Assembly: GCA_028287885.1 (NCBI GenBank) | Contig: JAQBOT010000069.1 | Coordinates: 1-12,776 of the forward strand | DNA length: 12,776 nucleotides | From: Pedobacter sp. | GTDB taxonomy: Bacteria; Bacteroidota; Bacteroidia; Sphingobacteriales; Sphingobacteriaceae | Direction: 5' to 3' | Shown here: positions 7,038 through 12,776 of the stretch, one piece after another | Numbering within the stretch: the first letter of the stretch is position 1 | Layout: the number at the start of each line of letters is the position of its first letter | Notes under the pieces: generated by a model | Seen by the model: only the letters and a program-made list of their open reading frames with translations | Told to the model about the DNA's origin: nothing | Database searches by the model: none | Made by a program: the position numbers and the translations under genes

Positions 7038-8543
7038 ATGTCTGTTTTTAAGAAGTTTCTTGGCGACACCGCTGTCTACGGTCTGAGTACGATCATCTCG
7101 AGGCTGTTTAACTTTATTCTAACTCCGATCTTCACGCGGGTATTTGCCCCCTCGGTTTACGGAATATTCACAAAGATGTACAGCTATGTCTCTATCCTGA
7201 ACGCTGTGCTGGCTTTTGGAATGGAGACCACCTACTTTCGGTACATGAATAAGCATGAAGACCGCAAGCAAGAGGTCTACAACAATGCTTTCCTCACCAT
7301 CCTTGTCATTGCAACCCTTTTCCTGATAAGCGGATTGCTTTGGGCCTCTGCTATTGCTAAAATGATGCTTAATGGCGACTATACGCATTTACAGGACCAG
7401 ACCAGATATGTAAGGTTCTTTGTTTGGCTGTCCTTTGTGGATGCGCTTGCTGTTATTCCCTTTGCAAAGCTTCGTGCCGATGGAAAACCATTTAAATACA
7501 GCCTCATCAAAATTGTGAACATTGCAACGTTCATCGGCCTCAATCTTATCTTCTTGTTTGTCATTCCCTATATAATTAAACACCAGCTGCCAAGTGCTAA
7601 CTGGCTAGCTTCATGGTACCGTTTTCAATGGATTGGCTATGTCTTTATTGCCAACCTTGTTGCCAGCGTCACTGCATTACTTTTATTACTGCCGCAAATT
7701 TTGCAGGTACAATTTAAATTTGACACGGCCCTTTTTCTAAAGATGCTTTCCTACAGCTGGCCAATCCTGGTTGCCAACCTATCTTTTATCATCAATGAAA
7801 ACTTAGATAAGATTTTACTGAGCCGGTACCTGCCAGATGCAATTGCTGATCGTGACACCGGTATCTATGGTGCAGTGTGTAAGTTGGCGATATTTCTTAG
7901 CATCTTCATCCAGGCATTCAGGCTTGGCGCCGAGCCTTTTTTTTTCAGTCATGCCAAAGCAACGAACGCAAAACAGACCTACGCGATCATTTTGCAGTAT
8001 TTTGTTGTCGCCCTCTCCGTAATCTTTGTTGCACTTATCGCAAATATTGAAATACTAAAACACTTCATTCCAGGCAAAAACCACGAAACGCAAATGCAAT
8101 ACTGGTCGGGTTTACCGGCAGTTCCATTCTTGCTATTCGGCTATATGTGCCTCGGAATCTATATGAATCTTTCAATTTGGTACCGCCTATCCGATCAAAC
8201 GAGGTTTGGCCTGTACATATCTGTAGTTGGCGCCATCCTCACCATCATCTTAAATGTTGTGCTTATCCCGAGGTACAGTTACATGGGCTCTGCATGGGTT
8301 TCCATGATCGCCTATTTTGTTATGATGGTGATCTCTTATGTGCTTGGGCAAAAGTATTACCCAATCCCATATAATCTTAACCGCATCCTAGCCTATATTG
8401 TCGCATCAACCATATTGGTGAGCTTATCCTTTTGGGTATTCAAGAGCAACATTTTTATTGGTAATGCGTTATTGGTACTTTTCGTCGCTGCAATAGCTTA
8501 TTTCGAAAAAGATGAGTTGAAGCTCATCCTAAGCAGAAAATAA
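7038..8543 (+). CDS. Polysaccharide/lipopolysaccharide flippase, MOP superfamily
   Basis: This 501-residue integral inner-membrane protein has about 14 predicted helices, for example near residues 8-30, 45-65, 85-110, 165-185, 195-220, 285-305, 315-340, 360-385, 390-410, 415-440 and two at the C-terminus. It begins FLGDTAVYGLSTIISRLFNF, the usual pattern for Wzx/RfbX-type members of the multidrug/oligosaccharidyl-lipid/polysaccharide exporter superfamily, which move undecaprenyl-linked oligosaccharides across the inner membrane. A conserved block AFRLGAEPFFFSHA at about 293-306 is encoded by a hairpin followed by nine Ts (see the separate entry). No glycosyltransferases adjoin, so this is not inside an O-antigen cluster; it leads instead into dut and envelope genes, a Bacteroidota arrangement. 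The glycan cargo cannot be told. Confidence 0.9.
   Translation: MSVFKKFLGDTAVYGLSTIISRLFNFILTPIFTRVFAPSVYGIFTKMYSYVSILNAVLAFGMETTYFRYMNKHEDRKQEVYNNAFLTILVIATLFLISGLLWASAIAKMMLNGDYTHLQDQTRYVRFFVWLSFVDALAVIPFAKLRADGKPFKYSLIKIVNIATFIGLNLIFLFVIPYIIKHQLPSANWLASWYRFQWIGYVFIANLVASVTALLLLLPQILQVQFKFDTALFLKMLSYSWPILVANLSFIINENLDKILLSRYLPDAIADRDTGIYGAVCKLAIFLSIFIQAFRLGAEPFFFSHAKATNAKQTYAIILQYFVVALSVIFVALIANIEILKHFIPGKNHETQMQYWSGLPAVPFLLFGYMCLGIYMNLSIWYRLSDQTRFGLYISVVGAILTIILNVVLIPRYSYMGSAWVSMIAYFVMMVISYVLGQKYYPIPYNLNRILAYIVASTILVSLSFWVFKSNIFIGNALLVLFVAAIAYFEKDELKLILSRK
7920..7945 (+). terminator. Intrinsic-terminator-like hairpin inside the flippase gene
   Basis: The arms AGGCTTG (7920-7926) and CGAGCCT (7931-7937) pair over seven positions with one G-T wobble around a GCGC loop. 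They are followed at once by a tract of nine Ts counting the last arm base (7937-7945). The geometry is that of a rho-independent terminator on the coding strand, but it falls within codons 295-303 (RLGAEPFFF). Translating ribosomes would normally prevent the hairpin forming. Shape is certain; function is unproven and may be a by-product of conserved Gly-Ala-Glu-Pro-Phe-Phe-Phe. Confidence 0.5.
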
Positions 8544-8570
8544 TTACACATCATATCTCAACACATACGA

Positions 8571-9002
8571 ATGAAGATCAACATCATTAACAATTCCGGA
8601 TTACCACTGCCACAATATGAAACTGCGCACGCTGCAGGAATGGATCTGCGCGCTTTTACAGATGCTGAAATTATCCTTAAGCCCCTTCAAAGAATGCTTG
8701 TCCCTACTGGCTTGCATATTGAATTGCCTATCGGCTTTGAAGCACAAATCAGACCGCGAAGCGGTTTGGCTTATAAGCATGGCATCAGTATTGTCAATTC
8801 ACCGGGTACCATTGATGCAGATTATAGAGGAGAAATTAAAGTGTTATTGATTAATCTTTCGGATGGGGATTTCGTCATAAAGAACGGCGACCGTATTGCA
8901 CAGATGATTATTGCGAAACATGAAACCATATCCTGGGAACCTGTTGAGCAGTTGAATGAAACCGCGAGAGGGGAAGGCGGATACGGCCATACAGGAAAAT
9001 AA
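8571..9002 (+). CDS. dut: dUTP diphosphatase (dUTPase)
   Basis: The homotrimeric dUTPase converts dUTP to dUMP and pyrophosphate, supplying dUMP for dTMP and keeping uracil out of DNA. All five trimeric dUTPase motifs are visible in 143 residues: AGMDLRA 22-28, PRSGLA 62-67, [11 protein letters not shown] 79-89 (catalytic D82, and Y85 that excludes ribose), GDRIAQMII 106-114, and [10 protein letters not shown] 133-142. In motif 5 the aromatic residue that stacks on uracil is Tyr138 rather than the more common Phe, and His140 replaces the usual Ser. The gene follows the flippase by 27 bp and precedes the DUF4292 gene by 12 bp, in an operon-like run. Confidence 0.97.
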   Translation: MKINIINNSGLPLPQYETAHAAGMDLRAFTDAEIILKPLQRMLVPTGLHIELPIGFEAQIRPRSGLAYKHGISIVNSPGTIDADYRGEIKVLLINLSDGDFVIKNGDRIAQMIIAKHETISWEPVEQLNETARGEGGYGHTGK

Positions 9003-9014
9003 AGACTGATTTTA

Positions 9015-9809
9015 ATGAGAAGGACGATAAGAAATAGGTTTATTTTAATGGCATTGCTATCTGTGGTCTTTGCATGTAAAAGTAAAAAAGCCATAGTTAC
9101 AGCGCCAGCTGCGGTTAAGACAGACACGGTGCTTGTAAACAAGAATCTTGAGAACATTAAGATGCTTCGAAGCAAGGACATCATATTCAATACGCTGGCG
9201 CTGAAAGGCAAAGCGGATCTAAATATGGCTGGAAATTCCAATACAGTAACAGTCAATGTCCGTGTACAGCGGGATAAAAAGATTTGGATGAGCATCACGG
9301 CCCTGCTGGGTATCGAGGTGGCACGTGCAGTCATCACTCCAGATAGCATTATGGTCCTTAACCGTCTCCAAAGCACTTACATCAGAAAGCCATTTAGCTA
9401 TGTTTACGGCTATACCAGCAAGCAAGTAACCTTCCAGATGCTGCAGGATATTCTTACAGGTAACACAATTGATACTTTGCTTAAGCCGGAGGCAAGGTTG
9501 GAACTAATCAACAAAGGTGTATGGCGACTTTCCGGAAACCAGGCGGCGCTCGGCTTTGATGTTTTGTTCAATACCTTTCAAAAAAGTTCTGAGGTTAATT
9601 TGAACGACGTGCGTGCTGGTCAGGCTTTGAAGGTTCTTTACGGAAGCTACCAGAAAGTAAATGAGTACCTATTTCCTACTACGATCCGAATTAATTCTAT
9701 GTCGGGAACAAGAAGGGTAAATCTGGATTTTGACTTTTCAAGGGTGGAGAGCAATGTGCCTCTGGACATGTCCTTTACTGTTCCCCGTCGGTTTGAATTA
9801 ATAAACTAA
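9015..9809 (+). CDS. DUF4292 family lipoprotein, possibly LolA/LolB-like fold
   Basis: This 264-residue lipoprotein has a basic start (MRRTIRNR), a hydrophobic core and the lipobox VFAC with C21, followed by KSKK. Order and spacing match the Bacteroidota DUF4292 family. The mature part is beta-strand-rich: KGKADLNMAGNSNTVTVNVR, then KKIWMSITALLGIEVARAVI, then SIMVLNRLQSTYIRK. The motif of a basic 'interpretable as lipid-facing' strand followed by a Leu-Gly turn and a short strand recalls LolB/LolA lipoprotein carriers, so a role in outer-membrane lipoprotein handling is possible. That is structural inference only; no catalytic residues are visible. It overlaps no neighbour; the envC-like gene starts 22 bp downstream, and a promoter for that gene appears to begin within this gene's last codons. 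Confidence 0.8.
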   Translation: MRRTIRNRFILMALLSVVFACKSKKAIVTAPAAVKTDTVLVNKNLENIKMLRSKDIIFNTLALKGKADLNMAGNSNTVTVNVRVQRDKKIWMSITALLGIEVARAVITPDSIMVLNRLQSTYIRKPFSYVYGYTSKQVTFQMLQDILTGNTIDTLLKPEARLELINKGVWRLSGNQAALGFDVLFNTFQKSSEVNLNDVRAGQALKVLYGSYQKVNEYLFPTTIRINSMSGTRRVNLDFDFSRVESNVPLDMSFTVPRRFELIN

Positions 9810-9826
9810 TTTTTTTTATACTTTTG
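9793..9826 (+). promoter_or_regulatory. Candidate promoter for the envC-like gene
   Basis: TTG at 9793-9795 (within TTTG) and TACTTTTG at 9819-9826 are separated by 23 bp, at the upper limit of the Bacteroidota -33/-7 spacing, and the -7 matches TAnnTTTG exactly. This is the best-formed promoter in the window. The start codon is 5 bp downstream of the -7, so the leader would be very short or absent. The -33 lies inside the end of the DUF4292 gene, so this would be an internal operon promoter. Confidence 0.4.
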
Positions 9827-9831
9827 ATGTA

Positions 9832-11106
9832 ATGAAGCTATACAAAATACTATTGTTTCTTTTTTTCATGACCGTTGCTTCAGGTGCCTTTGCGCAAAGC
9901 AGTTCTCAGCTGAAAAGAAAGAAAGAAGCCCTGCAGCGTGAAATTGAATTATTACAGCGGAACCTAAATAAAACAGCAAGCAGTAAAAAGTTAACCATTG
10001 GAGAGATCAATGCGTTGAACGCGAAGATCGGCCTCATGCAGGATAAAATTGGGGTGATCAACTCTGAGATCAAAAACCTAGACGGGCAGATCCATGAGAA
10101 TACCAACACCGTGCTTACCTTACGTGAGCAGCTTTCACAGCTGAAGAAGGAATACGCGGGTATGATCCGTTTTGCACAGCGCAATCAAAATTCATACGAT
10201 AAGATGATGTTCATCTTCGCGGCTCAGGATTTCAACCAAGCCTATAAACGAATCAAATACTTACAACAATTCAGTCAGTATCGCAAGAAACAGGCGGCTT
10301 ATATCATGGGTACGGAAAAGAACCTCAACTATAAGATCGTTGTGCTGGACCGAAGTTTGAGAGAAAAGAGCAATCTACTCAAGGAACAGGAATCAGAAAA
10401 GGATAAACTTGGAAAGAATAAATCTGAGCAATCTCAGGTGCTTAGCCAGTATAGCAGGCAAGAAAGAAAGTTTTCCAGGGATATCGCAGCGCGGAAAAAA
10501 CAACAGGCCGCTTTAGATCGTGCCATTCGTGCAGCCATCTTAAGAGACATCGCGGAAGCAAAGCGTAGAGCGGAAGCGGAAGAGAGAGCTGCAGCTGCAG
10601 CCGCCGCTGCAAGGGCGAGAGCTGAAAATAAGACCGCACCAGTAGTCGCTGTTGTTAAACCAAAAACGGCCTCCGGCTATTTGAATGCTACTCCAGAAGC
10701 TGCAAAGCTTTCTGCAGCATTCGAAAATAACCGTGGCTCGCTGCCATGGCCAGTTGCCCAGGGTTCCATTACAGAACACTTCGGGTTACACACTGTGGGC
10801 CAGGCGAAAATCGATCAGAGTGGCGTAAAGATTGCCACTGGTGGTGGCGCAAGTGTGCGGGCGGTGTTTGGCGGAATAGTTTCTACCGTCGGAAACTCAA
10901 TGGGTAAGTATTACGTACTTATAAAACATGGAGAGTACTTCACTGTTTATCAGAACCTGGCATCGGTGAGTGTAAGCCGCGGAGAGACGGTGGCAACCAA
11001 ACAAAATATCGGAATTGTTTCCGGCTCGGACGACATGCCAGAATTGGATTTTCAAATTTGGAGAGGGTCATCACCCCAGAACCCAGAAGCTTGGATTTCA
11101 AGATAA
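9832..11106 (+). CDS. EnvC-like protein: coiled coil with degenerate LytM domain (amidase activator)
   Basis: This 424-residue periplasmic protein has a signal peptide with a likely cut after SGAFA (residue 21). Residues of about 22-265 are a long coiled coil rich in Lys, Glu, Gln and Leu, ending in an Ala/Arg/Glu-rich stretch with eight consecutive alanines (253-260). A LytM/M23 domain covers about 300-424 (LPWPVAQGSITEHFG onward). Every metal and catalytic position is changed: the HxxxD site reads QSGVKI, the YxH motif is YQNL (373-376), and the HLH motif is ELD (404-406, in MPELDFQIW). It therefore should not hydrolyse peptidoglycan. Coiled coil plus inactive LytM is the layout of EnvC, which activates N-acetylmuramyl-L-alanine amidases at division under FtsEX control; ftsEX and the amidase are not in the window. 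Automated annotation would likely call it a peptidase. Confidence 0.88.
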   Translation: MKLYKILLFLFFMTVASGAFAQSSSQLKRKKEALQREIELLQRNLNKTASSKKLTIGEINALNAKIGLMQDKIGVINSEIKNLDGQIHENTNTVLTLREQLSQLKKEYAGMIRFAQRNQNSYDKMMFIFAAQDFNQAYKRIKYLQQFSQYRKKQAAYIMGTEKNLNYKIVVLDRSLREKSNLLKEQESEKDKLGKNKSEQSQVLSQYSRQERKFSRDIAARKKQQAALDRAIRAAILRDIAEAKRRAEAEERAAAAAAAARARAENKTAPVVAVVKPKTASGYLNATPEAAKLSAAFENNRGSLPWPVAQGSITEHFGLHTVGQAKIDQSGVKIATGGGASVRAVFGGIVSTVGNSMGKYYVLIKHGEYFTVYQNLASVSVSRGETVATKQNIGIVSGSDDMPELDFQIWRGSSPQNPEAWISR

Positions 11107-11128
11107 TAAATTGCGATATAAAATTGTT

Positions 11129-11136
11129 TATATTTG
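11129..11136 (+). promoter_or_regulatory. Candidate -7 element for the tatA-tatA unit
   Basis: TATATTTG followed by C matches TAnnTTTG exactly and lies 48 bp before the first tatA ATG, in the 78-bp gap after the envC-like gene, leaving a leader of about 40 nt. A TTG at 11111-11113 gives a 15-bp spacer, slightly short. A perfect 7-bp dyad, ATATAAA-ATTG-TTTATAT at 11116-11133, overlaps the element's left half. Confidence 0.45.
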
Positions 11137-11184
11137 CAGGGATAGCTAACTAGATTTAAATTTATCATATAATACCTTAAGAAG

Positions 11185-11556
11185 ATGTATCAGGGAACAT
11201 TATTAGAATTCTTAAACATGGGTGGAGGTGAGATCATGTTGATCATGGTTGTCGTACTTCTTTTATTTGGAGGTAAGAAATTACCAGAACTTGCACGTGG
11301 ACTTGGCAAAGGCATCAGGGAATTCAAAGATGCCTCTGAGGGTGTGAAGCGCGAGATCCACAGAAATATCAACGCTGTGGATATTGTTGATGATGTTAAA
11401 TCGACCTTTAACACAGAAACACCAGCTGCGGCAACCAGTACGCCGAGCATACATGAACAAATGTATGGTACAGATATTAACACCACAAGCACCACCGAGA
11501 CTACACCTGCCGTAACTCCGGCCGAACCAACTGAATTACACAAAAACAATATTTAA
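11185..11556 (+). CDS. tatA: Sec-independent translocase subunit TatA (first copy)
   Basis: TatA multimers form the pore of the twin-arginine pathway, which exports folded proteins. This 123-residue protein shows the family plan: a short N-terminal segment, one transmembrane helix at about 15-29 with polar E16 near its start, the FGGKKLPEL hinge at 28-36, the amphipathic helix [12 protein letters not shown], and a charged then Thr/Ala/Pro-rich C-terminal tail (about 75-118). The long tail makes it longer than the second copy and raises the possibility that it acts like TatB, which tends to be longer, though the hinge sequence is TatA-type. It is separated from the second copy by 9 bp. tatC is not in the window. 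Confidence 0.93.
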   Translation: MYQGTLLEFLNMGGGEIMLIMVVVLLLFGGKKLPELARGLGKGIREFKDASEGVKREIHRNINAVDIVDDVKSTFNTETPAAATSTPSIHEQMYGTDINTTSTTETTPAVTPAEPTELHKNNI

Positions 11557-11565
11557 CTAAAAATT

Positions 11566-11775
11566 ATGTTAAACACAACGGTATTAGCTGCTTTGGGTGG
11601 CATGGAGATCGCAGTCATTCTTGTAATTGTATTGCTCCTTTTCGGAGGTAAGAAAATTCCTGAGTTGATGCGTGGTCTTGGTAAAGGAATGAAAGAATTT
11701 AAAGATGGAAAAGATGGTGTTGATGGGGCTGATGCTTATGAGCGCGACCGTACCAACCCTAACAAACCTTTATAG
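11566..11775 (+). CDS. tatA: Sec-independent translocase subunit TatA (second copy)
   Basis: This 69-residue TatA/E protein has E14 at the start of a membrane helix (about 13-27), the FGGKKIPEL hinge at 26-34 and the amphipathic helix [12 protein letters not shown], then a short acidic tail with GKDGVDGAD. The helix-hinge-amphipathic core is nearly the same as in the adjacent upstream copy, with Leu/Ile, Ala/Met, Ile/Met and Arg/Lys exchanges, pointing to tandem duplication with divergence of the tails. The stop codon TAG lies within one arm of overlapping short hairpins at 11764-11790, and gatA begins 29 bp later. Confidence 0.93.
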   Translation: MLNTTVLAALGGMEIAVILVIVLLLFGGKKIPELMRGLGKGMKEFKDGKDGVDGADAYERDRTNPNKPL

Positions 11776-11790
11776 GTTTCCATTAAACCT
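11764..11790 (+). promoter_or_regulatory. Three alternating hairpin arms at the tatA-gatA junction
   Basis: The sequence reads AAACCT (11764-11769), AGGTTT (11774-11779), AAACCT (11785-11790). The middle arm can pair perfectly (6 bp) with either neighbour, with loops of 4 or 5 nt, so the two hairpins exclude each other. The first lies in the last codons and stop of the second tatA; the second lies in the 29-bp gap and is followed by a mixed T-rich stretch, not a clean T tract. Small enough to be chance; it could be a weak terminator or a switch for gatA. Confidence 0.35.
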
Positions 11791-11804
11791 TATTATTGTT
11801 TAAT

Positions 11805-12776
11805 TTGAAGAAGTTCAGCTCTTTAACAGAGATACAAGCGCTTATTGCTCAGAAGAAAATAACACTTGCTGAGCTCCTGGATTATTATTTTAAACAGATA
11901 GAAGATCAGAAACACCTCAATGCATTCAATGAGGTGTTTTTTTATTCTGCAAGAGCCCAGGCCGAGGCCATTCAGCAAAAGTTGGATAGCAACACGGCTG
12001 GAAAGCTTGCAGGAATGATCATCGGCATCAAAGACAACATCTGTTACCAGGACCATCAGGTTTCGGCATCTTCCAGGATGCTCGAGGGCTTTGTTGCACC
12101 TTATTCTTCCACAGTAGTAGAACGATTACTCGCAGAAGATGCGATCATTATTGGTCGCTTAAACTGTGACGAGTTTGCTATGGGTGGTTCCAATGAAACT
12201 TCCTTTTTTGGCCCGGTAAAAAACGCTGTTGATCCGGAACTTGTTTCGGGAGGCTCTTCTGGCGGTTCGGCGGTCGCCGTTCAGGCGGACCTATGCCTTG
12301 CTGCATTGGGAACAGATACCGGGGGTTCCGTGAGGCAGCCTGCAGCTTTCTGCGGTGTCATCGGCTTTAAGCCAACCTATGGCCGCATTTCACGTTACGG
12401 GGTAATTGCTTACGCTTCGTCGTTTGATCAAGTAGGCACCATTACATCCTCTATAAGTGATGCTGCGATCCTTATGGAAGTTATCGCAGGTGCAGATGCC
12501 CAGGATAGTACCGTCTCGGAAAAGGAAGTACCCGCCTACAGCAAAATGCTTGATCAGCCGAAAAAACATAAGATCGCAGTATTGAAACAAACGTTGGAGA
12601 GCAAGGCTTTGGATCCCGAAATCAAGACTTCAGTTCTACAAGCAATAGAGACCCTTAAATTGCAAGGCCATGAGGTTGAAGAGGTGTCTTTTGATCTTTT
12701 AGATTACCTGGTACCTACTTATTACGTTCTAACGTCTGCAGAAGCTTCTTCAAACCTTTCCCGGTATGACGGAGTA
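11805..12776 (+). CDS. gatA: Glutamyl-tRNA(Gln)/aspartyl-tRNA(Asn) amidotransferase subunit A (partial)
   Basis: The A subunit of GatCAB releases ammonia from glutamine to amidate misacylated Glu-tRNA(Gln) or Asp-tRNA(Asn). The first 324 codons are present; the 3' end is beyond the window. The amidase catalytic set is complete: K76 in IGIKDN, cis-Ser S151 in GGSSGGS and nucleophile S175 in GTDTGGSVR, with the spacing of characterised GatA proteins. There is no ATG upstream of conserved sequence; the best start is TTG at 11805 (MKKFSSLTEIQ...), with another TTG at 11796 and an in-frame stop at 11784. The N-terminal helices (EIQALIAQKKITLAELLDYY, then LNAF) fit the family, so the early part is truly coding even though a terminator-like hairpin lies in codons 36-46. 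It follows the tatA pair by 29 bp. Confidence 0.95.
   Translation, partial: MKKFSSLTEIQALIAQKKITLAELLDYYFKQIEDQKHLNAFNEVFFYSARAQAEAIQQKLDSNTAGKLAGMIIGIKDNICYQDHQVSASSRMLEGFVAPYSSTVVERLLAEDAIIIGRLNCDEFAMGGSNETSFFGPVKNAVDPELVSGGSSGGSAVAVQADLCLAALGTDTGGSVRQPAAFCGVIGFKPTYGRISRYGVIAYASSFDQVGTITSSISDAAILMEVIAGADAQDSTVSEKEVPAYSKMLDQPKKHKIAVLKQTLESKALDPEIKTSVLQAIETLKLQGHEVEEVSFDLLDYLVPTYYVLTSAEASSNLSRYDGV
11910..11943 (+). terminator. Intrinsic-terminator-like hairpin inside the 5' part of gatA
   Basis: AAACACCTCA (11910-11919) and TGAGGTGTTT (11930-11939) are perfect 10-bp complements around a 10-base loop, and a T7 tract runs 11937-11943. A rho-independent terminator caller should flag it. It lies about 105 nt after the gatA start, in codons for HLNAFNEVFFY, a conserved part of GatA. 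It may attenuate gatA when translation from the TTG start is slow, or end part of the tatA transcripts. Shape is directly seen; activity is not shown. Confidence 0.55.

Noticed and set aside
8822..9376. A 184-codon minus-strand frame spanning the dut end and DUF4292 start
   Set aside because: It crosses two well-supported plus-strand genes and its hydrophobic Ser/Leu-rich translation matches no pattern I know.
9810..9817. T8 tract after the DUF4292 stop as a terminator
   Set aside because: No hairpin lies upstream of it, and it is better explained as spacer of the candidate promoter at 9793-9826.
10580..10625. Repetitive gct/gca/gcc run as a possible microsatellite
   Set aside because: It is an imperfect mixture of alanine codons in the linker of the EnvC-like protein, not a pure tandem repeat.
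11190..11549. A 119-codon minus-strand frame across the first tatA
   Set aside because: It is the antisense shadow of a clear TatA gene, with a Val/Ser-rich translation produced by the Thr-rich tail codons.

Overview
The window looks like core chromosome of a Bacteroidota bacterium, most plausibly a Sphingobacteriaceae member (Pedobacter-like). The reasons are the run flippase - dUTPase - DUF4292 lipoprotein - EnvC-like coiled-coil/LytM protein - tandem TatA - GatA, short gaps without Shine-Dalgarno sequences, and several TAnnTTTG-type -7 elements close to start codons. The family placement is inference; the phylum is well supported. I see no insertion sequence, prophage, CRISPR array, tRNA or rRNA.

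Left arm (1-4472, all minus strand, read right to left): an M23 lipoprotein with all zinc and catalytic residues and SH3-like C-terminal repeats; RluF and RlmN, two 23S rRNA modifying enzymes acting near the peptidyl transferase centre; a ComF-type phosphoribosyltransferase; and an open frame that starts right after the comF stop and leaves the window without a usual start codon.

Right arm (4579-12776, all plus strand, gaps of 2-78 bp): an ATZ/TRZ-type amidohydrolase and an FMN-dependent nitronate monooxygenase-like protein (2 bp apart); acylphosphatase and a 14-helix polysaccharide flippase (2 bp apart); dUTPase; a DUF4292 lipoprotein; an EnvC-like protein whose LytM domain has lost every zinc ligand; two tandem TatA genes; and the first 324 codons of gatA, which appears to start with TTG. 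The two arms diverge from a 106-bp region at 4473-4578.

Much of the content concerns the envelope: lipid-linked glycan flipping, a lipoprotein that may belong to the lipoprotein-carrier fold, one active and one inactive LytM protein, and Tat pore subunits. It is mixed with housekeeping enzymes (dUTPase, GatA, rRNA modification).

No clearly undescribed system is visible. The strongest unexplained signals are two intrinsic-terminator-shaped hairpins with T tracts inside coding sequence: one in the flippase gene (7920-7945, T9) and one about 105 nt into gatA (11910-11943, T7). Others are three mutually exclusive short hairpin arms at the tatA-gatA junction, inverted repeats centred on candidate -7 elements, and the startless frame after comF. 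All intergenic stretches are shorter than 300 bases.
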